64,000 nucleotides of DNA from Symbiodinium natans (lineage: Eukaryota; Sar; Dinophyceae; Suessiales; Symbiodiniaceae). Under the pieces are notes generated by a model. It was given only the letters and a program-made list of their open reading frames with translations, had not been told where the DNA came from and did no database searches. Positions 33,896 to 46,419 of the stretch are shown here, in pieces; positions within the stretch are counted from its first letter, which is position 1, and each line of letters opens with the position of its first letter. Both the position numbers and the translations under genes were made by a program. The stretch is taken from contig CAJNDS010002139.1 in the NCBI GenBank assembly GCA_905221605.1, forward strand, positions 498,001-562,000, written 5' to 3'.

Positions 33896-34574
33896 CCTAA
33901 ACCCTAAACCCTAAACCCTAAACCCTAAACCCTAAACCCCCCAAAATGGGCACCAAGGGACAACTCCTTCACGAGGCTCAGGGGCAGCGCCCGCCTGCCA
34001 TCTCAGCGGCTACAAATCCGACTTGAAGGCCGAAACTCTAAACCCTAAACCCTAAACCCTAAACCCCTAAACCCTTAAACCCTAAACCCCTAAACCCTAA
34101 ACCCTCTAAACCAAAGGGGTTTGGGGTTTAAGGTTTCAGAGCTAAGACGACAGCAGGAGGCCGGCTAGCTATAAGCCCTCTTCAACCATCTTGGGGGAGC
34201 TCTCCGGAACAGAAAGAAGGGTTTGGGGTTTTAGGGTAAAGGGTTTAGGGTTTAGGGTTTAGAGGGGTGCAGGGTGAAATCCGTGTCCGAATGTCTTGAC
34301 GGAAAGTTTTGACCTACACGCTTTGGCCGAGGGCTTCTGCTTTGGAATTCGGAGCTTGAAGGGGACGGACCCAGAAAAATGAGTGAACGGGGCATTTGAC
34401 CTCACAGAGGCGCTTTCGATTAACTTTACCGAAACTCGGCTTGCCAGCTGTTAAAGACAAAAACATGACTTGGAAAAAACAAAAAGATACCACAAACAAC
34501 TTCTACTTAGTTTGTCTTGAGGGTTTAGGGTTTAGGGTTTAGGGCTTGGGGCCTGGGGTTTAGGGTTTAGGGTC

Positions 34575-34945
34575 CACAGCAACTCATGGCCTTCACCGGA
34601 GTCCGCCACTGCGGGGCATGTCTCCTGCAGGAGCTGCGCCGCAGACCGACACCAAGCCGATTCAGCACGGGTTGTTCTCAGCTGTCGGGTGTACGCGAAC
34701 CCCTAAACCCAAGCCCTAAACCCTAAACCCAAAGCCGTACACCCTAGACCCTAGACCCTAAACCCTAAACCCTGCACCCTGAACCCTAAACCCTAACCCT
34801 AAACCCTAAACCCCAGACCCGAGCTGGGGCTTGAGGTTGAAGACCCCGAAACCCTAAACCCATCCTCTGCACGTTGCCATTCACGAAGCACGCCGCTGCC
34901 AGGGTAAGGAACGAGGCCTGGGGCTCTGAGCAGGCTCTTCTGGGG
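34575..34945 (-). CDS. Two exons of an unrecognised gene
   Basis: Two minus-strand islands between telomere-like repeats: about 34866-34930 (QASFLTLAAACFVNGNVQRM) and about 34575-34650 (QLLQETCPAVADSGEGHELL). Both have exon-like frames. Joins were not resolved and no domain was recognised. Confidence 0.4.
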
Positions 34946-35356
34946 TTTCATCCTCAGCCCCCTAAATCCCAAACCTCAACCCTCAACTCTAAAAAGTAAA
35001 CCCTAAACCGGTCGTGAGGGATTTTAGGGATTCGTTTTGGGGGGCGGGGGGTGGTGGGGCGCGTCTGATGGAAGCGAAGTCGCATAGTCGCGACCGAATC
35101 ATGACTCTGCATACCGAACCCCCTCCCCCCGAATACTTGAGCGCCCCCAGAATAGCTCACCCTGAAACCCCAAACCCTCAACCCCAAACCCTCAACCCCA
35201 AACCCTGAAACCCTGAAACCCCAAACCCCAAACCCTAAACCCTAAACCCTCAGAGGCCCGAGCCCCGATCCGGCGCCACCGCAGCTGACACCGGGCCATG
35301 GTCCCGTCCGCAGGAAAGGCAGCAGCTGGGCTCCCCCGGAATGATATGAAGGAGGT

Positions 35357-35445
35357 CTAGGGTTTAGGGTTTAGGGTTTAGGGTTTAGGGTTTAGGGTTT
35401 AGGGTTTAGGGTTTAGGGTTTAGGGTTTAGGGTTTAGGGTTTACG
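35357..35445. repeat. TTTAGGG array
   Basis: About 12 near-perfect tandem heptamers. Confidence 0.9.
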
Positions 35446-35539
35446 GTTTGGGTTTTGGGTTTAGGGTTTAGGGCAATAGGGCAGTTTAGGGCTTAGGGCT
35501 TAGGGCTTAGGGCTGAGGATCCCGAACCCGCAAGGATTC

Positions 35540-36110
35540 TAGAGGAGTCCTCGAGTCTGAGGCGGGGGAAGGGGAGACGAGAGACAGAAGTGCCGTTGCT
35601 GACCTGGTGACAGCCCCTGAACTGTGCCTGCATGGGGTGGGCGTCTACGTTCGACCCGTAAACAGCAACTCGCCGAAGAGCACGAGCCTATGTAGTTGAT
35701 AAGTCCTAGGAACTTGAAGCAGCACCCAGACAGGTCCCCCAACAACCTAAAACCCTAAACCCTTAACACCCTAAACTCTACCACCCTAAAGCCCTAACAC
35801 CCTAAAGTCCGAAGCCCTAAACCTGAACGCCTTAAAGCCCTAAGCCCTAACGCCCTAAAACCCTAAAACCCTAAACCCTAAACCCTAAACCTCCAACCCT
35901 AAACCCTAAACCCCAAACCCTGAACCCCAAACCCTAAACTCCAAACCGTAAACCCTAGAGTCCCTAAAGCCCTACCGCCCTAAAGCCGCCAAGCCCCTTT
36001 TTCCTTCGCAGGCCCCTCAATCCACCAGAGCCGCCTTCGACTGGGTCAGGGCCTGCCACATTCATTACGGCTGTCCGGCTTTTCGGCCTTCAAGTGAACT
36101 GACCAGGGTT
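35540..36110. other. Unassigned islands
   Basis: Islands at about 35545-35640 and 36005-36110. The second reads well on the plus strand after CTTCGCAG (STRAAFDWVRACHIHYGCP) and less well on the minus strand. CCCTAAA variants lie between. No gene assigned. Confidence 0.3.
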
Positions 36111-36239
36111 TTTTTGGGTTTAGGGTTTGGGGTTTAGGGTTTAGGGTTTAGGGTTTAGGCTGGGGATGATGATTCAGAAACAACCCCCCACCCCCACCCT
36201 AAACCCTAAACCGCAAGCCCTAACCCTAAACCCCGCGAT

Positions 36240-39200
36240 GTCGAGAGCCTCGATCTCCGCCTGCCTCTTGTCGCTGATCTGGCCAAAGTCCTTGATCAAG
36301 GAGTCGCACTGGGCCTGCCATTCAAGAGACCCTCAACTCAAGCCGTAAGGTCTAGGGCTTCAGGTTTAGGGGCTTCTTGACATTGAGGGTTCAAGCCCGA
36401 GGAAAGCTTCGAGGAGTTTCGAGGAAAGTTTCGCGAAAAGCTTCTATTGAACTTGAGAAGAGGTTCAAGCTACAGTTACAAGGGCCTGAGGGTCTAGGGT
36501 TTAGGCTTTAGGGTTGGGCCCCCCCACCCCCCCCCCCCTCCCCCCCAAAAAAAAAAAACTCTGACATTGTTGCTCAACATGGGATCGGAAGCTGACATCC
36601 TAGACCCGCACCCAGAAGTGCACCCCCTCCCCTCAGATTGAAAGCCAAATGAAGGAACCCCACACAAGGTTTCTAAGAGGCTAGGAGCCTTTCGTTCTTA
36701 AGAAGGGAGGGCAGGGACGGGGGTGGGAACGGATGCCCATGGAGGCCTGCGTTTCAATTTTCAGGGCATTTTAGGGTTGACTCAGGGCCTAGGGTTTGGA
36801 GGGGAGGTGCAGGGCCTTGAGATTTGCCTTCTGCGCGGCCAGGTCCGTTCGCTCCTCTGGACTTGCGCAGGGAGTATGAGGCGAGTACGAAACACCCAAG
36901 TTGTACCCAGAGCCCAAAACCCTGCAGTTAAGGACTATACCCGGAACTACATAAGAACCATTCATCTGATTTAAGGCCTGGGCGTTCACCCTCGCATCCT
37001 GCCCCGTTCGGAGGAGATCCTTCTTGGCTGTCGCGATCCTGGGGTTCAGACCCTATATTGCCCTAAATACCCTCACACCCGCACCCTCCCGATATCTTCA
37101 GATGCAACTTTGCAAGAAGCTCCGCAGCAGGGAGTCAGCTGCTCAACACATCTCAACATACGCTAGGTTCCCTACATTCTGGTTCCTTTTTCAGGTTGCC
37201 GGTTGCAGTACAGATCCATACTTTTGTTTAAAAAAGCAAAAAAACACACTTAATTTGCAAACATTGAGATGCTCCATATCCCTAAACCCTGAACCCTAAA
37301 CCCGAAGCCCGAAACCCTAAACCCACTCCCCGAATGCACCCAAAGGCAAGTGTCGCCCGCGACTTCGCAACGACGTCCGCCTGCAGCGCCTCGAGCATTG
37401 TCTTCGTCTCCTCTTGGCTTCTTAGCCCAAGCCTCTACCCATCTCCAAGCTGGGTTCTTGCTAAAGAACCTTGACAGGTAGTGCTCTAAATTAGGGTCCC
37501 TTCTGGGGTATAGGACCTAAAAGGGGACTCTAGTGTAGAGAGCTGCCCTTTGATGAAAGTACCTGAAGTTACCATAAGAAGAAACCAGGCCATTTTCTAG
37601 CTTGGGGAAATATCTCCATACTATGGTACTTTGCTTGGGTTCCTCAACAGCAGCCCTGCAAGCTCCAAATCCCCGAGCCCTAAACCGGCAGAGAGGGTCT
37701 TAGGCACTTTGGGGAATCAGTACTTACCCCCTACCCCCTACCTGGCCACGTGGAGTTCATGCTGCATGGTCAGTGGGACATGAGCGAGGAGCAGCATAGC
37801 AAGCACAGACCAGAGAAAAGCAGCAAGACTCTTACACGGCAGGCAGTTCTCTACATCCTGGTCTTTTTTGGGGTTCCTGTCCTGATGTGGAGCATTATGT
37901 TTCAAATACCCAGCAAGGCCCATGATTGGGAGGTTCCGAAAATAAGAACCCCAAACATAAACCCCCAAGTAGTCGGACTCCCTGAGAAGAAGGACCTCAA
38001 TTAATTTCGGAAACCCCATTTAGGTGCAGAAGGCTCTCCTCCACGAAGCGGCCATAGCTAGCCTGTGCAGGGCGAGACCGTTGGGGCTTGTGAGGTGAGG
38101 GTTTAACCCTTAACCCGAAGCCCATAGGTTGTAGGGGTCACAAGGCAGAAGGGTTCAAGGGGGGTATGTAACTCAAGGTCCCTAATACTCCCTACTACTC
38201 CCTAAATCTCCCGAAGCTTCCCTAAGGTTTCAGGTACCTACCCCCCATGAACCCCCCTTCCTTTAGAACCGCAGAAATAGACATCGGGTTGGGAGTGGTC
38301 TTGTTGACACGGCTAGCTGCTTTGCATCTTTGCAGACACAGCTACCCGAGCTACCCGCAGTGACTCTGATTTCATTCTGGCCGATGAAGTTAACCCATCA
38401 AGGGTCTTAAACCTGAACCCTAATCCCCCAACACCAAACCCTACAAAGCCCACACACCCTATAAACCCTAAAAACCCTAAAACCTCAAGCGATCTGAGGG
38501 ATCTGAGGGATTTGCTTAAGACTCGCCGGGAGCCGAGTGGCCGTCGCACCTGAAAATTTCAGGGTTTTGGGTTTAGGGTTTAGGGTTTAGGGTTTAGGGC
38601 TTAGAGGCCGCGGGCGGTTTCCCCGACCCTCTGGAGCTCGAGGGTTGCTGCATGCCGTTTTAGGGTTTAGGGGTTTTGGCGTTTAGGGTTTAGGGGTTTA
38701 GAGGTTTAAGGGTTTATGTAGGGTTTCAGGTTTAGGGTTTAGGGTTTAGGGTTTAAGGTTTAGGGTTTAGGGTTTAGGGTTTAGGGTTTAGGATTTAGGA
38801 TTTACGGTTTAGGGTTTAGGGTTTAGGGTTCAGAAACCCCTCACCCATACACAAACCCCAAACCCTCACTCCGAGGCCGAGCCGGCCTCGGCCTGGTTCT
38901 CCGCAGTCGCAGCCTTCTCGACCTTAGGCCATGATGGGGGCGGGTTTAGGGTTTAGGGTTTAGGGCTTGCTGTGATAGGGCGTAGATGCTGTGAAGGTGA
39001 GGTTCTGGAACAAGCTCGGAAGCTTCGTGAGGCGCGAAGAGCAGCTTTGGCACGATTGTCTAACACTTTTCTCCCACCCCACGCCGTCCGAGGCGGCAAA
39101 GCCACCCAGACCTATTCCTTTTAGGGTTTAGGCCGAACTCAAGCCAACTGCTTACTTCCTAAAACTTCTTCATTCCGTCACGGTGGTCGCCAGCCCGGTT

Positions 39201-42200
39201 CAGGTTCACAAAAAAAGCCACAGACAGACCAGTACAAAGGCGGAGTGCAAGGAAGGTGCAGGGTATTAAAGGGGGGCCCAGGGATTTTGGCGGGGGGGCC
39301 GCCCAAGCGGGGGACCCACCCTGCCTGGCCTCATCGTGGGCGCTACCGACCGCCATGCTGTGGGAGGCGGGCGAGCGAGCTGGGTCGGCTTGCGCCATCG
39401 AGGTCGACGTGCTTAGGCCCCAGACCCCAATCGACCCTTAACCCTAGACCCTATCGACCCAAGCCCTGAACGCTAAGCCCTGAACTACCAAGACGATGCC
39501 GAGGTACCAGGCCCTTTGCATCAGCCATCAGCGTCTGCAGCAGCCTGGTTTGTCATTTAGGGATTAGGGATTCAGGGTTTGGGGGTTTAGGGGTTCAGGG
39601 TTCTGGTTTAGGGTTTTTATGGTTTAGGGGTTTAGGGCTTTAGGGGTTTAGGGCTTAGGGCTGAGGGTTTAGGGCTTTCCCAACAAGGAAACCAGCAAAA
39701 AGTATCCCAGGTCCGGCCCAGCAGCTTTAGCACAGTCCCGCCCATCAGATTCTTCTGGTAGCCAGCGGCCTTGCTAACTTAGGGGTTGGGGTTTGGGGTT
39801 TGGGGTTTAGGGTTTGGGGTTGGGGTTTAGGGTTTAGGGTTTAGGCTTTAGGGTTTAGGGTTTAGGGTCTAGGGTCTAGGGTTTAGGGTTTAGGGTTTAG
39901 GGTTTAGAGGTTCTTAGAGGTTTAGGGGTTCTTAGAGGATTAGAGGTTCAAGGTTGGAGGTTAAAGGTTTAGCTTAGGTTTGATCAACTTCCGGGCCTTT
40001 TGGGGCATCCATTTCTCGGATGCTCCTTTAGGTTTAGGGCAGTGGGCGCATAAGATAAAGCATCTCCCACGGATTATGGTTCTTGTTGCTTTGTTGTTCT
40101 TAGTTTTATTGTTACGATTACTGATCTTGCCGTCTCTGTTGTTATTATTGTTGCTACATTGTTGTTACTGTTTCTGTACTTATTGCTATTGTTGCTATTG
40201 CTACTGTCATTGCTATTGTTGTTATTCTCGTTGAGTACTCTTATGCTTCATGTTAGTATGAATGTGACGATCAAATGTTGGCATATAGGCGGCAGAGGGC
40301 CACCTGAAGTGCCCCTGCCCAACCGCGCCTGCCGCGGCTGCCGTGCCAAGAAGGAGAGCGGGGGCGCGTAGACCCCAGACAGCTTCCGGAATGCCTCTCA
40401 ATGCCAAGGGTGACCGTGGTGAATACAAGGCGAGCGTCGGCAACGACCGCAATAATGAAGAAAAGAAATAGCATTTTTTCATAATTATTTTTTGATACCT
40501 CCATCATGATAGCAGCAAGAGCAACACAAACAATGCATAACACACACACACACACAGAGTACTGCATTGGAGTGAGGACGAAAAGAATAACAAAACGACT
40601 TGTTTCAGGAGTGTGCAGAGAGGTACCTGCTGGAGGGCCCGGAGCGTCATCTGCTGGTCCCAGTGGGTCTTCTGGAAGGCGGTCTGCTCCTCCCTGCGCT
40701 CCTCCGAAGCCGCCTGCAGCTGGCCTTGCAGCTCGGAACGCTTCGCGGCGGTGTGGTCCAGGTCACCTGAGCAGCTGAGCGGCCAGAGGAAGACAAGCAC
40801 ATTTTCCCTAAACCCTATACCTTAAACCCTAAACCCTGAACCCTAAAGCATATTGTTTCCTATGGCAACTGAAAACACTGTAACAGTAGCAAAAGCAATC
40901 AGAACAGCCCAGGGCACCCTGCAAGGCCTTGATGTCTTGCTCCATCTGCGACGACCGGAGGTTCAGGGAGGTCTGATGATCTGAGGCGGCCTCGGTGGCC
41001 TTTTGAATCTCAAAGAGCTCCAGCTTGCACCAGTCTTTCTTCTTTGCATCCGTGCTTTGCTGCATCTTCAGCTCCCGGATCATCCCGTCGATGGCCTCCC
41101 GCACCTTGCCAAAGGACTCGCTCTCCGCCGCGGCGGCGAGGCCCTCGAGCGACCGGGACACGCGGCCCTCGGCCGTGCCACGAGCGGCCGCCGCACGCAG
41201 GGTATCGGAGGCCACGCTGCGGGCCCGTGTTTGTGCCCGTGAGGCCATGGTCAGCCTCAGATGGACTTCTGCATCGACCCGCAACGTACTCAAAGTGTAA
41301 CCGGCCTTACCGATCAAGATCACATATGCATAGACGCACCGGCACGAGGCATGAAGAGGTGCGTGGCAGGAGTGGCCTTCTGAAGCGAAACAAGAAACCT
41401 GCATAGTACGGTTCGATTCAGGGTCCCGATTGCAACGCGCGATCATTGATGTTTAGGGTACGAAAAAACCACAAGATCGAGTACTGATTCCCTGTGTGTG
41501 TGTGTGTACATGTGACTGATGCGCCGGACTTGCTGATCTGGCTTCTGACGAGGCATATCTTCATTGCGCTGAGGTCTGAAGCTCGTAATGCAAATGGCCC
41601 CTGGATGCAAGGATGTCTGAGTCCGAGCTGCTGCAGGAAGCTCGTGGCTGAAGAGCCGCCATCAGTCAGGACCTCGCGCAACCGACCCTCTCAAGTACAT
41701 TTCTCCTACTACTCAACACACCTCACCCGCCTGTGCAGTACCTGCATACCTCCTCATAAACCAGCACACCTCAACCCTAAACCCTAAACTCTAAACTCTA
41801 CAATTCCGAAAAAGTATCTCAACATCCCCAAGTCCCAGCCACCCACCTCCCAACCTGTGCACTCTTGGCAGCGCCTGGATGGTCTCGAGGATGGCGGCGT
41901 CCTCCTGATGCCGGGCCTCCCTGCGGTCCTTGAAACCCCGCTCAGAGTCCTCACAGGGGACGCTCAGAGCCCTCACAATGGAATGCCGCAAAGTCTTCAG
42001 ACAGGCCGCCAAGGCAGGAAAAAAGTGCCAGCTCCTACATCTGAGGGCGGCGCAAAAGGAGAAACCTAAACAAATACCGCCCTCAACCCTAGACTTATAT
42101 CGGTTGCACCTTTATTTTCCTTGAGCTTGCATACCTCATAGACCTGATATACCTGACATACTTTACGCACCTTACGCACCTTCTGCACCTTGCGCACCAT

Positions 42201-43703
42201 ATACACCTCACACACCCTATGCGCCATATACGCATGTGCACACACGTCATCAGCTCATATACCTTGACCCTAAAACCTTACATCCCCTGTTGCCTCCCAC
42301 CTACGATCGGTCCTGGCAGCGCTTGGCGACCGTCGCCAAGGCTTCCCTGCTGGTCGCGAGCACCTGGAACCATTCCCCTCAAACTTCGAAGTTCTCAGGA
42401 GGGAATCGAGGAATTTAGGGTCTCTAAGCAGCTTGCATCACGGTACATGACCACTCAAGCAGACGAAAGTTTAGGAGGCAGGCTACTCCCGAAACACATC
42501 AATTGATGGTAAGCAAAGCACAGTAAGCAAAGCACACTTGTCTTGGGGGCAAGGGTGGTATGCACGCTCTGGGGCCCACCTTGCTCAGCTGCTTCTTGTC
42601 TGATTTGGCGAGGGCAAGTGCCTTTACACAGCATTGGAGTTTAGGGCTTTGGGTTTCAGGGGTTCAGGGGTTCAGGCGTTTTGGGGTCTCTTAGGGGGGG
42701 GTTGTAAACCCTAAACCCTAAACCCTAAACCCCAAATTCCGCAAGCCCTGCTTGGTATCTGGAAGGCCGTCCTCGCTGGCGTGCGCCCTCTCCCTCTTCT
42801 TCAGGTCCACCATGCTGGTGGCCTCGCGGAGTTCCTCGAAGTGCTTGCAAGGCAGACGCTTCTAGGGTTTAGGGTCTAGGGTTTAGGGTTTAAGGTTTAG
42901 GGGGTTTGGGGTTTAGGGTTTAAGGGGTTTGGGGTTTAGGGTTTGGGGTTTGCAGACTGTCCTGTCCAGAATCCCACCCCTCCCAAACCCCAAACCCCAA
43001 ACCCCAAACCCTCCACCACGAACCCAAAGCACTAAAGCCCTCAATCCTCAACACCCCCTCGAGCCCCAAACCGCCCTCAAACCCTTGGGCCCTCGCAGTC
43101 CCCAGATTTTCCGCAGACCCTAAACCCCAAACCCAAAAAAACCCTCGAACCAAAGCCCCAAGCCCCGGACCCCTGAGCCCTAAAGCTTCAACCCGAAACC
43201 CTAAACACCAAGTTTTTTCTAGACCCCTCGCAAGGCCTCGCGGCGTGCCTCCTGCAATTCCTGGAAGTCCCGAACCGACTGGGCCTCCTGACAGTTTAGG
43301 GCTTTTTGGGTTTAGGGTTTAGGGTTTAGGGTTTCGGGTTCTTTGGGTCTAGGAGTTGGGGTTTAAGGTTTTGGGGTTTGGGGTTTGGATTTTAGGGGGG
43401 TTTCAGGGTTCAGGGGCTTAGTTCGGGGTTTACTGGTGCTTATGGTGAAGCGCTGGAGTTAGGGTTCAGGGTTTGAGGTTTAAGGCTTAGGGTTCAGCAG
43501 AGCAGAGCAAGATTGCTTCTCCCTGACATCTGCATTGATGTCGTCCGCATCATGCGGGAGCCACAAGTCACAGCAAGTACCGCAAGCCCCCAAACCCTAC
43601 GAACCCTACAAACCCTAGGAACCCAAAAACCCAATACATGAGAATGCCAACAGCAACGCATTGCAGTCGTCAGTCCTTGACACGCGCATCCTTGAGATCC
43701 CCC
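36240..43703 (-). CDS. Dinoflagellate-type long coiled-coil protein, at least 17 exons
   Basis: Minus-strand exons, in order: about 43676-43703, 43225-43287, 42772-42843, 42580-42621, 42313-42363, 41873-41949, 40918-41255, 40627-40766, 40368-40394, 39726-39769, 39513-39544, then islands near 38890-38930, 38600-38650, 38030-38080, 37345-37420, 36970-37025 and 36240-36325. Most joins between 43287 and 39513 are in phase. The product is almost entirely coiled coil with heptad-like stretches (FQELQEARREALRG, ALATVAKRCQDSERGFKDRR, DAKKKDWCKLELFEIQKATE, TAFQKTHWDQQMTLRALQQ, MLEALQADVVAKSRA, CDSLIKDFGQISDKRQAEIE). The DWC/YC-type cysteines and the order of segments match the abundant dinoflagellate coiled-coil proteins, whose function is unknown. 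Donors include GT (40767-40917 intron), GC and GA. The 40767-40917 intron contains CCCTAAA repeats. Start and end are not fixed. Confidence 0.72.
39980..40240. repeat. TTGTTA/CTATTG-rich low-complexity DNA
   Basis: Degenerate trinucleotide repeat of TTG, TTA and CTA, inferred to be intronic, downstream of the 40368-40394 exon. Open frames here are poly-leucine artefacts. Confidence 0.7.
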
Positions 43704-43734
43704 TGGCAGGCGTGCGTCTGATGGCTCTAAGGTA

Positions 43735-43860
43735 GTCTGACGGGGTCCTTACCTCTTTTGAGGGGATCTGAAGTATGGGCTCTTCATTTGTACAGGGGAT
43801 GCAAGGGGTATATCAGGAGACCATGTAACTACGCTAGAATGGCTTGCAGATGCCTTACCT
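43735..43860. mobile_element. Hairpin-family fragment (GGGTCCTTACC...GAAGTATGGGC)
   Basis: Shares TCTGAAGTATGGGCTCTT, AGGGGTATA and a CATGTAACTAC end with the blocks at about 45430-45590, 49155-49320 and 15840-15962, in the opposite orientation. Confidence 0.5.
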
Positions 43861-44162
43861 ATCTGGGAGCTTTGGGTTCAGGGATTGAGAAATTCGGGTT
43901 GCAGTTTAGACACTCGCTAGGCATCCGTGCTCCGGCGCTCATGTTAGGGGAGAATGTCGCGCAGGCCTCGCGTAGCTTTAGGCGCGAGTACTGCTGCGAG
44001 CAACCCTTTTCAGGTAGCTTTCCTGTAGCCCTAAACCCTCAACCCTTTTTAAGCACGGACTGAGGAGGCTGCCGGCAACACCTGAAAGCAGGGCCTTCTT
44101 GCCTTTAGCAAGGGATGCATCAACAGGCGAAACTGAGGTACCCTAAACCCTCAACCCTAATG

Positions 44163-44335
44163 GAAGAGCACTGTCGTTTTACAGACGCTGCCTCCATGGT
44201 CGAAAGCATCTGCTGGAACATGCCGATGAGCTCACCGGTCGAGCCCGGGCTATACAGCTCCTCACACGCAGCACGCGCCCCCAAATTCCATAGCTCGCCG
44301 CTAACATCCCAAGCCGCAGAAACACAACAAAGAAG
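44163..44335 (-). CDS. Exon of an unrecognised gene
   Basis: Minus frame DVSGELWNLGARAACEELYS, then GSTGELIGMFQQMLSTMEAA, is open for about 50 codons with exon-like composition and lies between telomere-like repeats. No family recognised; possibly helical. Confidence 0.45.
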
Positions 44336-44399
44336 GTTACCCTAACCCTAAACCCGACACCCTAAACCCAAAACCCCTATGATAACAAGTAGTTGCCCG

Positions 44400-44505
44400 C
44401 TTGGTCATTCGCCAGGGAGCGAGACTCTTCCCCTGCGCCGACTGCGCGAACGACATCGCAGCGCCCAGGCCCCGGTTCACCGCGGCCTGCACTGGCCAAG
44501 TGGTT
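44400..44505 (-). CDS. Probable exon, unrecognised
   Basis: Minus frame AVNRGLGAAMSFAQSAQGKS is open and helix-like. Other frames are also open because the island is very GC-rich. Confidence 0.35.
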
Positions 44506-44537
44506 TAGGGTTTAGGGCTTAAGGTTTAGGGTTAGGG

Positions 44538-44650
44538 CTTGGGGTTTGGGGTTTGGGGTTTGGGGTTTGGGGTTTGGGGTTTGGGGTTTGGGGTTTGGGG
44601 TTTGGGGTTTGGGGTTTGGGGTTTGGGGTTTGTGGGGGTTGGGGTTTGGG
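44538..44650. repeat. GGGTTTG variant array
   Basis: About 13 uniform GGGTTTG heptamers, a homogenised variant of TTTAGGG. Confidence 0.9.
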
Positions 44651-44959
44651 GTTCGGGGTTTACGGTTCAGGTCGGGGCGTCGGGCTTGTCACAGCTTAGC
44701 CGTCCATTTCAAGCAGCGCCACCCTAAACCCAAAACCCCAAAAACCTGCCAGGTTTAGGCGGTTGAGAGTCCTAAGGTTGGGAGCGTACAGTGCATCGCG
44801 CGGGTTTGGGGCCTTCATTGGGCCATATCGCCGAATCCCAAGCTCTCAAGAACCCAAACCCCACTTCTTGTGCAGGGGCTGCGCTTCTTTGAGATCAAGG
44901 CAGCGAATCACCACCATCAGTACTATCATTTTTGTTCCTTTAATTATGATTCATATTCC

Positions 44960-45150
44960 TATTCCTTCTTGTTATTCATATTATTATTACTACTATTATT
45001 ACTACTACTATTATTCTTATTCTTCGTTTTATTATGCTTGTTCTTATTATTTTGAATTTTGCTCTTCTTCTTATTTTTATTCTTATTATTATTGCTATTA
45101 CTATGATTATTCATATTATATTCCTACTATTAATGATATTATTCTTTTGT
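44960..45150. repeat. TTA/CTA trinucleotide-rich DNA
   Basis: Degenerate (TAT/TTA/CTA) repeats, with tyrosine-rich or leucine-rich artefact frames on the plus strand. Confidence 0.8.
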
Positions 45151-45429
45151 AGCTGCCATTCATCAGCACTCACACTAGGGGATGCTCCAATCGAGGGTTT
45201 AGGGTTTAGGATTGAGCTTTTTTTGGGCATTGCTACGTTGGCATCCCCAACCCCAAACCCTGACCCGCAAACCCGAAATCCCGGACTTGAGGAAAGGCGA
45301 ACGGACGCTTGAGAAACTGAATTGGCCCTTCCTGTTGAAGCTTATTTGTATACAGGCCCTTGTGAACCCAAAGAAGAAAAATGCGAAATAGTAGACCCTA
45401 TACCCTACACCCTTAACGGCCCTAACCCC

Positions 45430-45590
45430 TAAAATTTTAGGGTAGCTACATTGTCCCATAATCTGGGCCCTTGCAAGGGTACGCCTTATACACCCGTTAT
45501 ATACCCTATACAACCCAAGGGCCCATACTTCAGAACCCTTTAAAGGAGGTAAGGGACCCAATTAAGGGCCCATGAAACTACCCTTATTAA
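45430..45590. mobile_element. Hairpin element (GGGTAGCTACAT...AACTACCC)
   Basis: Ends are opposed copies: TTTTAGGGTAGCTACATTG at the left and CATGAAACTACCCTTA at the right. The inner blocks GGGCCCTTGCAAGGGTAC and AAGGGCCCATACTTC are shared with the 49155-49320 copy. Confidence 0.55.
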
Positions 45591-45659
45591 GCCCCAAACC
45601 CCAAACCCTAAACTACCCTGCAAACGCAAAACCCTAAACCCTAAACCATAAACTCCAAA

Positions 45660-46020
45660 TGTTTGCGGATCTTTGGAGGGTCCGTTTGGCACGCCTCCTC
45701 CTCCGGCGACCAGCCCTCAACGCGAGGGCCTCCAAGTGCATCGGCGCTTCCTGGCAAAACTGGGTTGAGGGTTTAGGGTTTAGGGTGTCAGGGTGTCAGG
45801 GTTTGGGGTTGAGGGTTGCAAGTTTTACAGATTAGGTTTTGGGGTTTAGATGGGTTTAGGGTTTTAGGGCTGTAGGGCGTCAGGGGTTTAGCGCTGTAGG
45901 AATGCCCTGTGTTAACACGAAGATACCCAGCTCCAATGCCAGCAACGGACCTCGCAGTCTCCTCTCTGTCTCTGCTCCAAGGTCCACTTCATCCAGCCCA
46001 GACACCCTGCAGAGCGGAGG
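45660..46020 (-). CDS. Two probable exons, unrecognised
   Basis: Minus islands at about 45925-46015 (GVSGLDEVDLGAETERRLRG, after CTCTGCAG) and about 45660-45760 (GPRVEGWSPEEEACQTDPPK). Telomere-like repeats separate them. Function unknown. Confidence 0.38.
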
Positions 46021-46140
46021 ATAGGGGGATTTAGGGTTTAGAGTTTAGGGCTTGGGGGGAAGGGGAATCGAAGGCGCTCCCTGTGGTAGGTGGAAGGTTG
46101 AGGCTTGAGGGTCTTAGGGTTTCGGGTTTCGGGTTTTGGG

Positions 46141-46249
46141 GTACACTTTGGGATGTTCCCCCCTTTTACTAACAGTGCTTCATAGGGATTACAATAGGGG
46201 GTAGGTACTTTAATCCCTATTAAGGACTGCGGAGCATCCCAAAGTGTAC
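46141..46249. mobile_element. TTGGGATGTTCCCCCC hairpin with extended palindromic ends
   Basis: Termini GTACACTTTGGGATG and CATCCCAAAGTGTAC are perfect inverted repeats of 15 bp. Interior about 80 bp, including CCCTATTAAGGACTGC, shared with the 20483 and 32635 copies. Confidence 0.65.
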
Positions 46250-46419
46250 ACTTCTCCCCCGCCTGGAATCCCCTGAGTCAACGGGCACGGAGTCATAGGC
46301 CTCAGCCTGCCACTGCGATACACAGAGAAGAACAATGCTACAGCTCCTTGTATGAACGAACTTCTAAGCCCTAAACCCTAAACCCTGAACCCTAAGCCCT
46401 TGAGGACGGTTTGCTACTC

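Noticed and set aside
44539-44758. Gly/Phe/Trp-rich ORFs such as repeated GFGVWGL
   Set aside because: Direct translation of the GGGTTTG heptamer array.
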